A DNA stretch of 64,000 bases from Xylogone sp. PMI_703 (lineage: Eukaryota; Ascomycota; Leotiomycetes), in assembly GCA_021399445.1 (NCBI GenBank), contig JAJTUQ010000004.1, positions 3,968,001-4,032,000 of the forward strand, written 5' to 3'. The translations under genes and the position numbers were made by a program. The notes under the pieces were generated by a model. That model was not told where the DNA came from. It did not search any database and saw only the letters and a program-made list of their open reading frames with translations. Position 1 is the stretch's first letter. Each line of letters opens with the position of its first letter. This document shows positions 23,017 to 32,782 of the stretch, in pieces.

Positions 23017-24344
23017 TCATATACGCATCCCACCTTGCCGCATATCGAGAAGCTGGTGCTCTACCACTCCCTGGCGAACATATTTAGGGAGTCTGAAACC
23101 GAGATAAGGAAGATATTTCGCTGGATGCCAGTATGTGAATAACGCGACACAGGGAAAGATTGGCAGTGCGTCGAAAACATAAGCACTGTACAGTGTCACA
23201 AAGTGTTAGCTTGGGGAGACAACGGCAGAAGGAAAGGAACAAGGCCGTCTGCAACATACCACCACTCATGTTTTTCAGTATACCCGGTTTTTCCAAGCTC
23301 AAAATCAACTAAACGGTAGATTGAACGAATCTGGAACATGTGTCAACAGGGAAACATTCTTAGCTCTTCAACTATTAAGACGGCGATCCTTAGGAAAGGA
23401 CTCACCGTGATCAAAATGCAAGCTAAGTTCACGCAGAGTAACAATGCTTGCCAGTTACGCTTGAGTTTATGCTGGCCATCTATCAAGCTATACTTGCCAT
23501 CAATATCGGTCACACGCTTATTAAAATCGTTTTTGAAACGCTTCGATGTGAAGTTGAATCTACCAGCAATAATGCTAAAAAGCCCAAAGCATGCCATCTG
23601 AATGACAACCCCAGTGATAGCAATGTTTTTGCCTTTCTGGAGCTTAGATGCAGCATTTGAAGTGGTTACGGATGTAGTGGTAATCAGGAGGGCACCGCCT
23701 AACTGGAGCAGCAAGGCAACTGATTGGGCTAACAGTGAGAATCTGCCTAAATCAGGGATAAGAGAATCTACTTACGGATATCACAAATGACAAAAACCGG
23801 CGTAACGAAACGGGCTTAGTGAGCTAGGTCAGCAGTTCATTTCATAGTCTAATTCAAAGCAAAACATACGAGAGATCCAAAGCAGCTTGAGTGTTCTTTC
23901 ATGTGCCGGAACAACATGGAAGACAATTCTACCCTAATATTGGCGCTGGTTAGTAGTTCTAACATCCTATCTGAGGCTTTCACTCACAAAAATGACATAG
24001 TTCGCCGCTGCCATCATGACAGGGGATAATACAATTAGGGCGAACTGGGCAACATAAATATTTTTCTGGTCAACATGCTTAGCAGAAATGCTTCTTGCAA
24101 TATATCCAAAAGCCTCCACTGCGTCTGGTCAGATCCAATCTCATAAACAATCTTTTAGTGGGGAGAGTTAAGATAACATACTTCCAGCAGCTATTACCAT
24201 AACTACCCAGACCCAGGCACGATACCTGATCCACTGGACCAAGGTAATAATGAAAGCAATGGAATATATTACTGCTACAGCAATAGCAGCAGTCTGAGAG
24301 GGATCATAACCATATCTGCTGGTTTGACTATCGGAATTCGCCAT
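23017..24344 (-). CDS. RTA1-like seven-helix membrane protein
   Basis: Seven short exons (24344-24182, 24118-23988, 23933-23870, 23814-23776, 23728-23406, 23330-23260, 23185-23017) join in frame to 319 residues, the usual length of the RTA1/lipid-translocating exporter-like family. Family stretches include RYGYDPSQTAAIAVAVIY at the start, EAFGYIARSISA, FVTPVFVICDIPQSVALLLQ, TIRSIYRLVDFELG and EWCAYVFDALPIF. RTA1 and RSB1 of yeast are linked to resistance to toxic lipids and to phytosphingosine release; a membrane site and a stress or lipid role are inferred from the family. One internal exon is only 39 nt, and it is needed to keep the frame. It lies upstream of, and in the same direction as, the Zn2Cys6 gene. 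Confidence 0.87.
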
Positions 24345-25605
24345 GGCGATAGGTGATCGTTGACAAGGGGCTCAAGAAACGAGAGATATATTGCTTAGAG
24401 AGCAGACTATCACTCCAACAGGCCCACACCTTGAAGGCAAAGCACTGAGAATCTCTATGATCAATCGAAGCAAAGGAAAATGGAGGAGTAAAGGTACAGT
24501 AGGCTTCAAATAGGAACACTGGCTTTATCTAGTTTATAAAGAACGGACGACCACAAACATGGCTAGGCAAAATAAATCGAATACTATAGTATACAAAAGA
24601 AATAGTGCCTAGGCAGGCGTGTTTGGCTTATATCTTCGCCGTCTTACCAAGTATAACTGACCTGTTTCCTGAGTCAATCCTCGCTCGAGCGGGCAAACAC
24701 TCAAATTATGTTACCGTTTCCGCGAGACGAGCTGGTATCCCAATCTGGAACTACCGGGCAACCTAGGAGGTGGCGGTTATAACACTCAACCATACGGCGA
24801 GCAAAAGCCATGCATCCAGATTCTAGCATTACATCTTCACGTAATACTCCATATCCACTGCCATGGTAGCTACTGTGTTATACGACAATTGGTGCAGCAC
24901 CGGATCGTCACTATCGAAAGCTTATCGCTTCCAACCCTGAGGCGTGAAGATTGACCAGAAGTTTACTTTCTGATTGGTGACACGGCCATCGGAGGCGATT
25001 TTGGCCGACCGCGTGCTAACTGGATCTCGAGGTCACATAGCTGTGTCTTCTCCCCTGATTCACTCACAAAACAAAAAGTTGCCCAGCGGTACAGTTTAAG
25101 GAAGGCTTAGATCTCCCACAAAATGATACGCACTCGTATTGCTGGTGAATCGATTCGACGTTGGTAGCAAAATTTCCAGCCTCCGTTCCCGTTTCGAGAT
25201 TCAAAGGAGGAAGTCTGTATGCAAGCATGATGTCGGATTTGGGTTGACAAGCCACTTCTGGGGGCCGTGCCCCGTACTAAAGAGGTAACCAGCTCGGGGA
25301 GTGCCTAAGGACTAGAATATTTTGGCCGCCTCCAATACTCCCTTAAGCCCCTGATTTCAACCATATCGGTCGTTGCCGAGGATGCTTTGTTGTTGAAACT
25401 GAGATGTGGAAAGAAGGTGGGTTCAGCGAATACTCTCCGACACAACTAATCAAATAGCTTATAAACTATAAATCACCAGGCCTCATTCTATCACGGGCGA
25501 ACTTGACTTGAAGGCGTTATGGACCTTGATATAGAAACTGGTCACATTTTATTACATTGAAAAAGTGTGCTTGTAAAACCCAAACACTGATTATTTTCAT
25601 GCGGT
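24345..25605. other. Intergenic, no gene seen
   Basis: This is the RTA1 promoter and the dehydrogenase 3' flank. Open frames are short and featureless. Confidence 0.4.
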
Positions 25606-27592
25606 TTAGTAATGCCCAGCAAGAGTGAGTGTTCCAGTCTTAGAAATGAGATACTCATTCACCGCCACATCTTTACCTGATTCCTTGCCATAACCAGATT
25701 CTTTGATGCCGCCGAATGGGGATTCGGCAGCTGAGGAGTTACCTGTGAAAAATATCAGCATCATGTTGTGTCCTTAGTACGTATGTTTTCAGTCAATCGA
25801 TAGTGAGAATTACCTGTATTCATTCCGATCATGCCAGCTTCGAGATTCTCCAACAATCTCCAAGTACGATCAACATCCTTGGTAAAGAAGTATGATGCGA
25901 GTCCCATCTGTTCAAAGTATCAGCCACGCGAGAACTCAAAATATACTAGACAGAAGCCTTGTGGAAGTAGAATTCTTACACTAGTATCATTAGCTTGCGC
26001 AACGGCCTCGTCCTCCGTGTCAAACTGATAGAGTGCCAAAACTGGGGCAAAGCTCTCCTCCTGTGTGATCAGCATCTCCTTCTTAGCGCCAGTAATAATG
26101 GTAGGCTCAAAGAAATATCCGCCTTTGTCTGTAATCTTCTTGCCGCCAAGAATGATGTTGCCTCCGTTGGCTTTCGCATCTTCTACGTGTGCAACCGCCT
26201 TATCCAGACCACGATCGGTAGTAACAGGGCCCATAGTGGTCTTGCTATCAGCGCCATGTCCGATGACTAGTTTGGCGGTTCGCTCTTTGAGAATGTCGGC
26301 GAATTTCTGATACACCCCTTTCTGGATATAGACGCGGTTGGCAGTTATGCATGCTTGGCCTGCATGTCTCCACTTGAGGGCCATTAAGGCTACTAAAATT
26401 AGCAAGGGATGAAAGACGAACGATTCTTCAACTTACCGTCCGCAGCCTGATTTAAGTCTGCATCATCAAAGACAAGAACCGGGCAGTTTCCTCCAAGCTC
26501 TAAAGTGACTTTCTTCAGGCCATCGGAGCAGAGTTTTGCAACTAACTTGCCTACTCTTGTCTAATTATTGTCAGTTTAGTCTGCTCATCATCAAAATCCC
26601 ACCTTGGAAACATACTGATCCAGTGAATGTGACCTTCTTAATGAGTGGGTGCCTGCAAAGAGCTTCACTCAACGGAGGTGTATTCTCATTACTGGTTGGA
26701 AGAACGCTCAAAACACCCTTAGGAAATCCTGCCTTCTCAGCCAGATAAGCTAAAGTCAGGACAGAAAGTGGAGTTTCGGGTGAGGGCTTCACGATCATTG
26801 TGCAACCAGCTGCCAAAGCTGCACCAGCTTTTCGCAAGATCATGCTTCCATCGAGTTAGCTGTCTGGTGCTTACAAATACCCAATAACTTACGCAACAGG
26901 AAAGTTCCATGGTACAAGAGCTGCAGCTACGCCAATTGGTTGCTTTACGGTGAATACTCTCCGATTCGGAAACGAGGCTGGCTGGATCGTCCCATTGATT
27001 CTTTCAGCCTCCCCGGCAAACCACCATGTAAAGCCTAGGGCATAATCGATCTCACCAATGGCCTCCGCAATTGGCTTTCCAGTTTCATGAGTAATGATCT
27101 TTGCCAGATCTTCTTTGTTTTCTCGGATCAGTTCGTCCCACCTCAATAGCCATCTGGCCCTTGTGCGGGCTGTAAGTTTCCTGTACGATTGGAAAGCTTC
27201 GTGTGCTGTGACAACAGCTGCATCGACATCCTCGACATTATTATCTGGAGCCGACGCCCATACCTTCCCACTTCCCGGATCTAGAGGGTTTTATAGAATC
27301 AGGCTAAATGCAGCTAATATGGTTCAACAAAGAAATGGAAGCTTCAATAAGCTAACAAAGAGAAGATGATAAGCTATGAGACCATGTCTTACCTATCACA
27401 TCAAATCTTTTCCCTGATTTTGCCTCCTGCCAGGTGCCATTCACATATGACTGATCTTTGAATAGTTCGGGGTTTTTCAGCTAACGCGGGGCAGTCAGTA
27501 TGCGGTTTCACAAGTACCTCGGCTCGGAGGAGTCCCCTGATAGGTACTTAGCTCTGTCACCGACGTACCTCAAATGGTAGCTTGACCGTCAT
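25606..27592 (-). CDS. Succinate-semialdehyde dehydrogenase (NAD(P)+)
   Basis: Eight exons (27592-27569, 27480-27393, 27280-26893, 26844-26616, 26560-26437, 26392-25980, 25907-25814, 25742-25606) join in frame to 498 residues. It is an aldehyde dehydrogenase of the GabD/UGA2 type, which oxidises succinate semialdehyde to succinate in the GABA shunt. Visible landmarks are VPWNFPVAMILRKAGAAL, the nucleotide site KKVTFTGSTRVGK, the general base Glu264 in LELGGN, the nucleophile Cys299 in GQACITANR, and the C-terminal SPFGGIKESGYGKE. The first exon encodes only eight residues (MTVKLPFE). It is divergent from the short-chain dehydrogenase gene with 474 bp between the starts. No extended N-terminal targeting sequence is seen, so a cytosolic site is likely. 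Confidence 0.92.
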
Positions 27593-28066
27593 TTTGAAAG
27601 GATTATGAAATACGAAAATCTTGAAGATTCGGATAGAAGAAAACAAAGAAAGAAGAGCACTTCCCCTCTTCCTGGGAATTTTCGCAGCCCAGGTTTTATT
27701 CCCCAGGGTGGGATGGATTTGTTAAGTCACGTTTTCTTATCCCCGATCCCCGCATCTCTCGGCCAGTAATTAAGGGTGAAAAGTGCTTGAACTCCGATCC
27801 TGGCAGCCAGGTTGTGATTGGGTGAGTTTGGGAGCTGTTAACTTGCGCGGGGAGCAGGGCTGGAGCTTCCGCCAAACAGAATCTCAGCTGCCAAAAGCAA
27901 GCACAAGCTCCTGGGCAATTTCATATCCTGAGCCACGCCTCGCCCCCTCAATTGAATCTCAATTCCTCACCTGTGTATATATTCATTCATCTACGAAACA
28001 TCTAAATCCATTTGTCTCATCACATAATATTCCGAGACCCCTTTACCTTGGGTAGTCTCAACCATC
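27593..28066. promoter_or_regulatory. Shared divergent promoter region
   Basis: These 474 bp lie between the divergent start codons of the succinate-semialdehyde dehydrogenase and the short-chain dehydrogenase. CT-rich stretches lie towards the plus-strand start. No specific site is claimed. Confidence 0.4.
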
Positions 28067-29307
28067 ATGGCACCTTCAACCATTGGGCTTGCGACTAACC
28101 CCGTCATAACAGGAGCGCTACTCTATGGGCTGTTATACCATCCTGAGCAGCTTCTATCGATAATACCCGAAAAGTTACACCCATTGGTCTCATCTCCAAA
28201 GCTGATTGCCGCACTGAAAGCTTTCTTCGCTCTAGGAGTTCTCAGCACAGCTAGCCAGAAGTTTTCGGACTTAGTAGTGAACAATTGGAAAGGTCCCGCA
28301 AAATTCAACAAAAATGAAGAAGTAGTATTAATAACTGGAGGAGCTAGCGGCATTGGTGCGGCAGTGACTGAGGAGCTCGCAAAGCACCAAGTTAAAGTCA
28401 TTATCTTAGACCGCAATCCTCCAGCCGGTTCTCTCCGTAAGCCATTATCTATCTAGCTTTCACCTAAACTGGGTTAATTTTACTCAATAATACTTAACTA
28501 ACGTTACCTAATGCAGCGCCAAATGTCTCCTTTTATCGTGCTGACGTTACGTCACGAGCCGAATTGGCGGAGACAGCCGCCCAGATTCGCAAGGAGCATG
28601 GTGATCCTACAGTGCTGATTAACAATGCTGGGGTTGGCTCTGGTGGTAGCATCCTAGACAAATCAGAGAATGCAATCAGGAAAATTTTTGATGTCAATAC
28701 GATCAGTCACTGGTGGACGGTCAAGGAGTTCTTGCCGGCCATGATCAAGAAAAACCATGGACATGTAATCACAATGGCGTATGTTTCAGAGAACCCTCAA
28801 AAATCCTCTCATAGTCACATACAGAAAGCTGATGATTGTAACCTCATTAGGAGCGCGGCAGCTTACATATCAGTCGCGCAAATGGTGGACTACTCTTGCA
28901 CCAAAGCATCTGCTCTAGCGTTCCATGAGGGACTTTCATCGGAACTCAAATACATTTACAAGGCGGATCAAGTGAAGACAACGTGAGATTCATTCAGCGT
29001 CTCTATTTTCGAAGCAGTCCTACTGACATACCTTAATAGTGTCATAACGCCCATGTGGATTAAGACCCCTCTAATTGCGGACTTGGCCAACAATCCCAAG
29101 TTCAAAGCGCCCATAATAGACGTCAAACCAGTTGCAGAGGAGATCACAGAGCATATTTTCAGCGGAAAGAGTGGCCACCTAGTGATGCCCAAGAACGTCA
29201 ATCAAGTTAGTGGCATCCGTGGGTGGCCTAGTTGGCTGCAATATGGATTGCGCAACAAATATGGGGCAACAAGCCACACCCTTGAGTTCGGTAAAGGTAC
29301 TTACTGA
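28067..29307 (+). CDS. Short-chain dehydrogenase/reductase (17-beta-HSD11/RDH10-like)
   Basis: Four exons (28067-28436, 28517-28778, 28851-28982, 29040-29307) join in frame to 343 residues. A hydrophobic N-terminus (about 1-35, possible membrane anchor) precedes a classical SDR fold: nucleotide motif TGGASGIG at 90-97, NNAG in VLINNAGVG, and the catalytic Tyr225 and Lys229 in YSCTK, with a Ser in SAAAYIS ahead of them. The layout with an N-terminal anchor resembles the lipid-droplet/ER branch that oxidises or reduces retinoids, steroids or long-chain alcohols. The substrate here is unknown. The divergent neighbour is the succinate-semialdehyde dehydrogenase; a shared pathway is not implied. 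Confidence 0.88.
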
Positions 29308-29417
29308 GTTGGCTTTTTTTTCCTTTGAAAAGTTATATAATGAACCGCGGGAGTAATATATATAAGAGTTGTTTAAAATTGTCGGTCTCAGGGCAATGCG
29401 GATGGGATTAAGACTTA

Positions 29418-29486
29418 GATGGGGCATGGGGGCGGAGTCGGGTCGGGGAGTCGGGCGGTTGGGTGGTGGGATGGTGAGGGCGGCAA
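29418..29486 (+). repeat. G-rich tract with GTCGGG/GGTGGG-like units
   Basis: Short irregular units of GTCGGG, GGGG and GGTGGG follow each other. There are more than four runs of three or more G within 70 nt, which could fold as a G-quadruplex. It lies about 110 bp after the short-chain dehydrogenase stop. Confidence 0.55.
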
Positions 29487-30007
29487 ATAGTGTTTATTTC
29501 ATCTGCTAATTTCTCAGCTTTATATCCCGATGTTAGTAACGAAACAGGAACGTCTAGTAATTGACTTTTAGTAGCTTAAATTTCCTCATTACTTTGAAGT
29601 CACTTAGCATTCACTCAAATGCGGAGATGCTCCTAACCACTCAACCCTGACTATTATTCGTGAAACTTTGAGTCTTAGAGTAGCCATGCAATTTTGGGTA
29701 GACTACTCATATCGTGCAGCTTCCAATACCCCCAAACAATACGGAGCATAACGAATAAACTGATTATTCTTAGAAGTGAGAAAATCATTAGAGTTTCCAG
29801 ATCGAACAGATATAGACTTTTCTTAGTTTTGGTACCAATGACTTCAATGTAGAATTTGGAGACTCCTTTAAACCCTCTCTACTCAAAAAAGTTCCTCGAT
29901 CACATCTTCTTCCCTCGTTTCCACACTAGCGATACCACGCCCGCTCCTGCCAAGAACCAAACCCCTTCTATATAACCCCAGATAAGAAAGCACTACACCG
30001 TGGGTGG

Positions 30008-30063
30008 GCAAGACCTGACCCCTCTGCCAGAGTGGTCAGAGTGCCAGAGGGGTCAGGTCTTGC
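30008..30063. repeat. Perfect inverted repeat, 19 nt arms, 18 nt loop
   Basis: The left arm 30008-30026 and right arm 30045-30063 are exact reverse complements, beginning GCAAGACCTGACC and ending GGTCAGGTCTTGC. The loop also repeats parts of the arm (AGAGTGGTCAGAG). The RNA or DNA could form a very stable hairpin. It may be a foldback element or the core of a small non-autonomous transposon; no target-site duplication was identified. Confidence 0.75.
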
Positions 30064-30909
30064 AGAGCAAGGAATGTAATGTAGGGGCCAATCCTAATAG
30101 TGAACTTCACAGAAGAACACTGAGATATTAGGGAAGATGTAGGCATACAAGCTATCACAGCTTGTATAGCGCCGAACTTTTTTGTCATTCCATCTATTTT
30201 TGTTCCGTCTTTCTTTTTTTTAATAGAGCCTGTATTGTTATTAAATTTTTTTTTTTTTGAACCATGGGATGGTAGGTGGATATACTCCGAGCTGGAAACG
30301 TCGTTAAGGTCAACGAGATGTCCATTGTTATGTAAAAGTTTATAACCAGTAAATTGCAATAGATTATTCTTAATTCTATTAAATTGCTCATCTCTTCAGT
30401 ATCCCACTTCATGTGAAAATACCGAGAGAGCAAGTTGTTACTGTGGATAGCATTGTTCTCCAGCATTCTTCAATCCGGGGGACAACCCAGAGGACACAGA
30501 AAGAGAAAACGTCATCAACGTTCATCTCTAAAGCACTAGAAACGATAAGGAAAAATTCAGCTAGGAAAAGTCCACGAACTGGACTCTGCAAAGGGTAGAT
30601 GGGAAAAGATGAATAGAGGGTGAAATCCTTACACACCAGGTCACAAGTAGCCAAATCCTTTCTGGCTCCCAATATTTAGTCTTCCGTAAGCTTGTCAGAA
30701 AATGACCTAGGTTAGTGCCTTAGCCCAGTTCTTAGACTGTAGCCACATGCCAAAGACGCATATGAACCCTGAATAATAAAGATGCAAACAAATCAGAGAT
30801 TAGTCCAATACATGACTTTCAGGAGTGCAAAGCAACCTCTCTTATTTGGTATCCGTTATCCCTAATCCAGCCAACAATCAACGGTCGCTTAGCTCAGTTG
30901 GTTAGAGCG

Positions 30910-30963
30910 GTTAGTTTGCATTTACGCACAATGCTTCGGAGCATCAAACTAATATTCCACCAG
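30910..30963 (+). other. Spliceosomal-type intron 1 in tRNA-Ile (54 nt)
   Basis: It begins GTTAGT and ends CCACCAG, with ACTAAT 12-17 nt before the end. It interrupts the tRNA between nucleotides 26 and 27. Inside lies a perfect small hairpin (ATGCT-TCGG-AGCAT). It has no run of four T that would stop Pol III. Confidence 0.8.
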
Positions 30964-30974
30964 TGGTGCTAATA

Positions 30975-30991
30975 TTCCCTTCACGGAAGAA
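30975..30991 (+). other. Canonical tRNA intron in tRNA-Ile (17 nt, position 37/38)
   Basis: The insert follows the base after the anticodon AAT, where nuclear tRNA introns cut by the tRNA splicing endonuclease normally sit. Exact ends are uncertain by one base because of flanking A residues. Confidence 0.8.
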
Positions 30992-31011
30992 ACGCCAAGG
31001 TCGCGAGTTCG

Positions 31012-31064
31012 GTATGCATCATCAATGTCTCTACGTGATAATTCAACTTCTAACGTCAAAACAG
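31012..31064 (+). other. Spliceosomal-type intron 2 in tRNA-Ile T loop (53 nt)
   Basis: It begins GTATGC, has TTCTAAC about 15 nt before the end, and ends ACAG. Removal joins TTCG to ACC, restoring the T loop and the B box. It has no run of four T. Confidence 0.82.
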
Positions 31065-31085
31065 ACCCTCGTAGTGACCATCAAA

Positions 31086-31092
31086 TTTTTTT
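31086..31092 (+). terminator. Pol III terminator (T7) of tRNA-Ile
   Basis: Seven T residues start 5 nt after the discriminator base, the usual distance and strength for an RNA polymerase III terminator. Confidence 0.8.
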
Positions 31093-32579
31093 GCCTTCGA
31101 AACTTAACGTTACTTTGAAGACGGAACTCTTGCCTTTTCATTTTTATTTCTTTGATATTCGTTTTTATCGTACTTGGAGACAATAGGAAGAATAAGAGAA
31201 CAAACGTCTCGAATTTTCTCTTTTTGGGTGTAAGTCTATCTACTTCGGACACGCTGGATACGTCAGACTGCACTAACTTTTCACACCTCCCTCCTCTTTT
31301 CACTGGGTTCCTATCCTAGACCTCTGAATTTCTCCTATCTCTTTCCCTCATTTTCCTCTTTCCTGCACATATGAGCAGCCAAAAGAAACAGACTTTGGGG
31401 GCACTCTCCGGCACAACTTTCCATTCTCCTCGCTTATAGTTTCCTCAATATGATCTCGTCTGTTCATAAAATTACCAAAAATAGGCTAGGGCAAAGCTTA
31501 TTGCAATGTCGACACGGCGTTCTATCAAGACGAGACCCCACAGCAATGCCCAACGGGGCCCAATGATGATTGACTTTATCAAAGAAAGTGCATCAAGCGA
31601 TGAAGCTCCACTTTTTCAGTTTTCCCACTGTACACAGTCACGATAGCTCAGGATTTGGTCGTTCCAATAGATTTTGTAGTAGCATCTTCTAGACACTAAA
31701 CTAAAGTAAAATGAAAATTATAGTTGGTGACCTTCTCATAGTTTTGCTACTTACCTCTTTAGAGCAAAGTGGTCTACACAATGGAAGGGTAGTCGTTGAC
31801 AAATGGTTTCGACGAAGGTACAGGCATATAAAAGAGCTGGAGAGGTTGCAAATACTTGATGTTGGTCTAATATCGAGTGGTTCAAAGCAGATCGCTGTGC
31901 CGTCAGGGTAGAACGTTGTCCATCACCTATATCCGGCGGGAAGATACGGGATGTCGGTGGTGGAGCACTCCAAGTGCTCCCTCATTCCACAGTTCCAGTA
32001 TCTATTCGACTTTGATAAGCGAGGCCCTTCCTTTGAATTGCAAACAAATCAGTCCTCTCAAAACCCCATCGTCCTCAAATGCGTCATAGCTAGCCATTAT
32101 GAGAGTGACAGTAATAGCTCCTAGTGCTAGGAATCAATGAAGATATCGATAAGCCATGTACGCTGGGTGTGAGATGTTAATTATTCGCTTGAATAGCACC
32201 TTTGGATCCTTTTTCTCTTGGTCCTGGCTTTTTCTGTCCCCCGCTCTCTCGTCGTAGTACACGCTACACTACGAACTATCATTTCTGCAGAAATAATTGA
32301 ATCGTATTTATATAGTAGAATCTTAAGACAATTAATAGATTCCTATAGTCCTGCCAGGAAACCTAAACCGTCAAATCCATTCTCAGAGACAGGGCACATA
32401 CCCCACCTTCTCTCTCTGTGCACTCAAATTTCATCTCGGTAAAAAAAACTCCAAGCAGCGCGCTCTCATAAAAAGGATATAACAAATAATTATGGTCAAT
32501 AGGGATGAATCAAATAGACTTCTTTATAAAAATATAAAAATATAAAAATATAAAAAAAATCATAAGGATAGAAAACGTT
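31093..32579. other. AT-rich stretch between the two tRNA genes, no protein gene seen
   Basis: The only frame worth naming is 31711-31911 (+), 66 residues starting MKIIVGDLLIVLLLTSL, which has a hydrophobic start but no recognisable family. The right end holds an A/T microsatellite listed separately. Confidence 0.4.
32526..32559. repeat. A/T microsatellite, about four AAATATAA-type units
   Basis: Units of ATAAAA/ATATAAAA repeat next to each other and end in a run of A. It lies about 20 nt beyond the terminator of tRNA-Pro. Confidence 0.7.
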
Positions 32580-32587
32580 AAAAAAAA
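32580..32587 (-). terminator. Pol III terminator (T8) of tRNA-Pro
   Basis: On the minus strand eight T residues start 5 nt after the discriminator base of the tRNA. Confidence 0.8.
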
Positions 32588-32628
32588 GTGAAGGCGCAAT
32601 CCAGGGATCGAACCTGGGACCTCTCGCA

Positions 32629-32647
32629 TATTGACTTAGAGTTATAT
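32629..32647 (-). other. Canonical tRNA intron in tRNA-Pro (19 nt, position 37/38)
   Basis: It follows G37 directly after the anticodon AGG. Only five exon bases (TAGGG) separate it from the neighbouring spliceosomal-type intron. Confidence 0.8.
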
Positions 32648-32652
32648 CCCTA

Positions 32653-32710
32653 CTGTGGAATTTATTAGGCACTGGTTCCGAGGACACCTTAGAAACATCT
32701 TGCTACTTAC
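32653..32710 (-). other. Spliceosomal-type intron in tRNA-Pro anticodon loop (58 nt)
   Basis: It begins GTAAGT, has CTAAT about 13 nt before the end, and ends CCACAG. Removal joins CTCGCT to TAGGG, restoring the anticodon loop. It has no run of four T. Confidence 0.83.
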
Positions 32711-32727
32711 AGCGAGAATCATACCGC

Positions 32728-32782
32728 CTGGGAAAGTTGTTAGTTGAAAGTTCAATGACATGTTGACTTGGTTGTTACTCAC
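32728..32782 (-). other. Spliceosomal-type intron in tRNA-Pro D loop (55 nt)
   Basis: It begins GTGAGT, has CAACTAAC about 15 nt before the end, and ends CCCAG. Removal joins GGTCTA to GCGGTATG, restoring the D loop and the A box. It has no run of four T. Confidence 0.83.

Larger units (their letters stand above)
29308..30882. other. AT-rich protein-free stretch with G-rich tract and hairpin
   Basis: No protein gene is supported here. It contains a G-rich tract (29418-29486) and a long perfect inverted repeat (30008-30063), listed separately, plus homopolymer runs of T near 30245. The right end leads directly into the tRNA-Ile gene. Confidence 0.45.
30883..31080 (+). tRNA. tRNA-Ile(AAU) interrupted by three introns, two spliceosomal-type
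   Basis: Joining 30883-30909, 30964-30974, 30992-31011 and 31065-31080 gives a 74 nt tRNA. The acceptor stem GGTCGCT/AGTGACC pairs completely with one G-U pair, and the discriminator is A. The D stem is GCTC/GAGC, the anticodon stem is TGGTG/CGCCA and the loop CTAATAA has anticodon AAT. The T stem is GCGAG/CTCGT and the loop is TTCGACC. The 17 nt insert at 30975-30991 sits at the standard 37/38 position. The inserts 30910-30963 (between 26 and 27) and 31012-31064 (between 57 and 58, in the T loop) have GT ends, CTAAT/CTAAC and CAG, like spliceosomal introns. The A box is intact; the B box is split. A T7 run follows 5 nt after the gene. Complete pairing argues against a pseudogene. Confidence 0.9.

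Noticed and set aside
30008..30063. CRISPR-like or riboswitch-like unit
   Set aside because: A single inverted repeat without repeat-spacer order in a eukaryotic genome; a foldback element or hairpin is simpler.
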